A DNA stretch of 26,676 nt, from IMG/VR virus record IMGVR_UViG_3300021197_001295, positions 1 to 26,676 of that record. One strand, written 5' to 3'. The notes under the pieces are model-generated. The model saw only the letters and a list, made by a program, of their open reading frames with translations. It made no database searches and was not told the DNA's origin. The position numbers and the translations under genes are program-made. This DNA is from a virus. This document shows, one piece after another, positions 25,094-26,676 of this stretch. How positions within the stretch are numbered: the stretch's first letter is position 1; every line of letters begins with the position of its first letter.

Positions 25094-26676
25094 TTATTCT
25101 TTAATTAATTTTGATGTACTACCTGTGTTTTTATACCTAGCAATACTTATGTTTAGTTTAGGTTTTTGTGTTGGTGCATTTGGTCTGTAAAGGTGTCTAT
25201 TGCAAGCCATTATAGCTAAACCAGAGCTAATAGCAGCGTCATATTTTGTTCTTTTATTTATATCAAACTTTGCCCAATCATTAAGAAGATCGTTAAAGTA
25301 CATATCACCATAGCTACCATCTTGTTTTAAACCAACATGATCTTGTATATACATTTCAATTGCAGCTGCGTGAGCTTGTTTTATATCTTCGCTTGAGTTA
25401 GGTATACCACCTATTTCTTTTTCAGCTGTAGATAATTTATTCCATATTTTATCAGGTCTATTCATGCTAAAACCCCTATAACCACGCCTTCGTAAATAAT
25501 ACAATAGACGAGGTTTGTTATTCTCTGCAAGTATAGGCATCCCGTAAAATACTAATGCCATTAAAACGTCTTCAAAGAATATCTCTGCGGTTTGTGGTCT
25601 TGCTAAGTATTCTAAAAATATCATGTTAGAAGGAACTTCTTCCATGCTAAACTTTGTTAGCCCGTGTAAAGCGCCTTTAGAACCCACGCCATCAACTGTT
25701 CCTGATATATCGTAACTATCACAACCAAACGCTCCCATATGTTCGTTACCTGGGTATTTAACACCGTTTTTAATTACAACTTTGTTTTGTAAATGCTGAG
25801 GTGGTGTCCAACTTACTTTAAACCTACCTTTTGGATCTGGATAAAATATTACTTTAGAATCTTTTACACCGTTAACCCATTGAAAATTACCTTTAGTAAT
25901 ACCTAGTGTTCTAGACATTTCTTCGTTGTAATCTATTTGCTCGTATAGTTTAACCAAGTTAAATATACTATTTTTTGTTTCATCTCTAAACGCATGCTCA
26001 GTAGTTCTTGGAAACTGCCTATAAAATTCATTTAAAGCGTCTTGATCGTTTTTTAAACCGTCAGCCTCGTTTTGCCAACTGTCTATAACACCTATGTCTA
26101 TTAATTCCCCATGTGGATCGAAGACTTCATGATCCGGAGTATTGAAGACTGGGCTTCCGTGCTCGTCAATAAATCCTTCGTAGTTCCACTCCATTGGGAT
26201 AAAAAGAGAATATAAGCCAGACGCTGTCTGTCCATTTCTGTTTCGCTTAGTAACGTCTGATGCTCCATATAGTTTTTTAAAGTTTTCTCCACCCTTGTCT
26301 AATGCGTTAGATGTTGAGCCCATCATACATTTACCTATAATTCTACTACCTAATCGTAAACATGTTTTTGTAACTCTCCAGTTGTTTAATATATTATCGG
26401 GTCTTTCCCACTTGCCACTTTCATCGTGTACTAAAAGCTTTAATTTTTCACCGTCATAGCTATTGTCACCTGTATTTTTCCAGTCTATAGTTGTATCTAA
26501 TCCTTCTAAATCTTCTAGCTTTTCGTTTGTTGTAATCTTCTTTCTAGTAAACTTAGAAGCTGGAACTCTATATGCAAGCTCGGATTTTGGCCTATCCATA
26601 CCGTCTTGAATAGGACTAAAAAAGAAAGGATAATTAATCGATATAGGTACAACTTTGTCAGTAAACATTTTCTTAG
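25094..26676 (-). CDS. terL: Terminase large subunit, 5' end cut by window
   Basis: The frame stays open to the right edge with no stop upstream of the first Met at 26668, and the ATPase Walker A region is missing. The true start therefore lies outside and the Met at 26668 is internal. LLVHDESGKW (about 78-87 counted from that Met) gives the Walker B hydrophobic run plus catalytic Asp-Glu. CMMGSTSNALDKGGENF matches the coupling motif after it. The C-terminal half looks like the RNase H-fold nuclease that cuts the DNA concatemer, with acidic candidates in FGCDSYDISG, ILAENNKPRLL and KYDAAISSGLAIMA. This enzyme powers DNA packaging through the portal, whose gene follows two bases after its TAA. 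The small terminase subunit is not in the window. Confidence 0.92.
   Translation of the reverse strand, partial: KKMFTDKVVPISINYPFFFSPIQDGMDRPKSELAYRVPASKFTRKKITTNEKLEDLEGLDTTIDWKNTGDNSYDGEKLKLLVHDESGKWERPDNILNNWRVTKTCLRLGSRIIGKCMMGSTSNALDKGGENFKKLYGASDVTKRNRNGQTASGLYSLFIPMEWNYEGFIDEHGSPVFNTPDHEVFDPHGELIDIGVIDSWQNEADGLKNDQDALNEFYRQFPRTTEHAFRDETKNSIFNLVKLYEQIDYNEEMSRTLGITKGNFQWVNGVKDSKVIFYPDPKGRFKVSWTPPQHLQNKVVIKNGVKYPGNEHMGAFGCDSYDISGTVDGVGSKGALHGLTKFSMEEVPSNMIFLEYLARPQTAEIFFEDVLMALVFYGMPILAENNKPRLLYYLRRRGYRGFSMNRPDKIWNKLSTAEKEIGGIPNSSEDIKQAHAAAIEMYIQDHVGLKQDGSYGDMYFNDLLNDWAKFDINKRTKYDAAISSGLAIMACNRHLYRPNAPTQKPKLNISIARYKNTGSTSKLIKE

Noticed and set aside
26101-26292. Short minus-strand frame within the terminase gene
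   Set aside because: It is out of frame with terminase motifs that continue unbroken on both sides.
26666-26668. ATG at 26668 as the terminase start
   Set aside because: The frame stays open upstream to the window edge and the Walker A part of the ATPase is missing downstream, so this Met is internal.

Overview
The window looks like the late structural-gene module of a tailed bacteriophage with a short (podovirus-type) tail. All thirteen genes I can support lie on the minus strand, so transcription runs from the right end (26676) to the left end (1). They are packed with gaps of about 1 to 70 bases. There is no gene-free stretch longer than about 75 bases, and I see no tRNA, rRNA, CRISPR array, insertion sequence or attachment site. 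The window cuts both outermost genes: the terminase lacks its N-terminus at the right edge, and a giant internal virion protein lacks its C-terminus at the left edge.

Reading in the direction of transcription, the layout is as follows. DNA packaging comes first: the large terminase subunit (25094-26676, partial). Head genes follow: portal (22671-25091), an acidic scaffold-like protein (21461-22642), the major capsid protein (19987-21438) and an unrecognised 275-residue protein (19089-19916). The short tail comes next: two adaptor or ring-like proteins (18268-19032 and 16735-18264), a 2220-residue nozzle or 'muzzle'-like protein (10069-16731), a 546-residue beta-rich protein with a cadherin/Ig-like end (8427-10067) and a small structural protein (7996-8415). 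The last block looks like cargo ejected with the DNA: a 240-residue Ala/Gln-rich protein with membrane-seeking ends (7236-7958), a 445-residue helical protein (5887-7224) and a giant protein of more than 1958 residues (1-5874) carrying an HExxH zinc-peptidase motif.

The DNA is strongly AT-rich. Gene starts are preceded by runs of A and T with no Shine-Dalgarno sequence. That is typical of Bacteroidota and their phages, so I infer a phage of a (probably marine) flavobacterium-like host. The order terminase, portal, scaffold, capsid, ring proteins, giant nozzle, giant cargo also recalls Cellulophaga podoviruses and the crAss-like phages (Crassvirales). This is inference from layout and remembered sequence style, not from a search.

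Control signals are few but clear. A rho-independent terminator with a UUCG tetraloop sits 12 bases after the capsid gene. A second GC-rich hairpin with two alternative folds sits between the 275-residue gene and the first adaptor gene. The scaffold gene and the 275-residue gene share a near-identical AT-rich leader. Eleven of the twelve visible stops are TAA. The only TAG separates the second adaptor gene from the nozzle gene, and the two are in the same frame.
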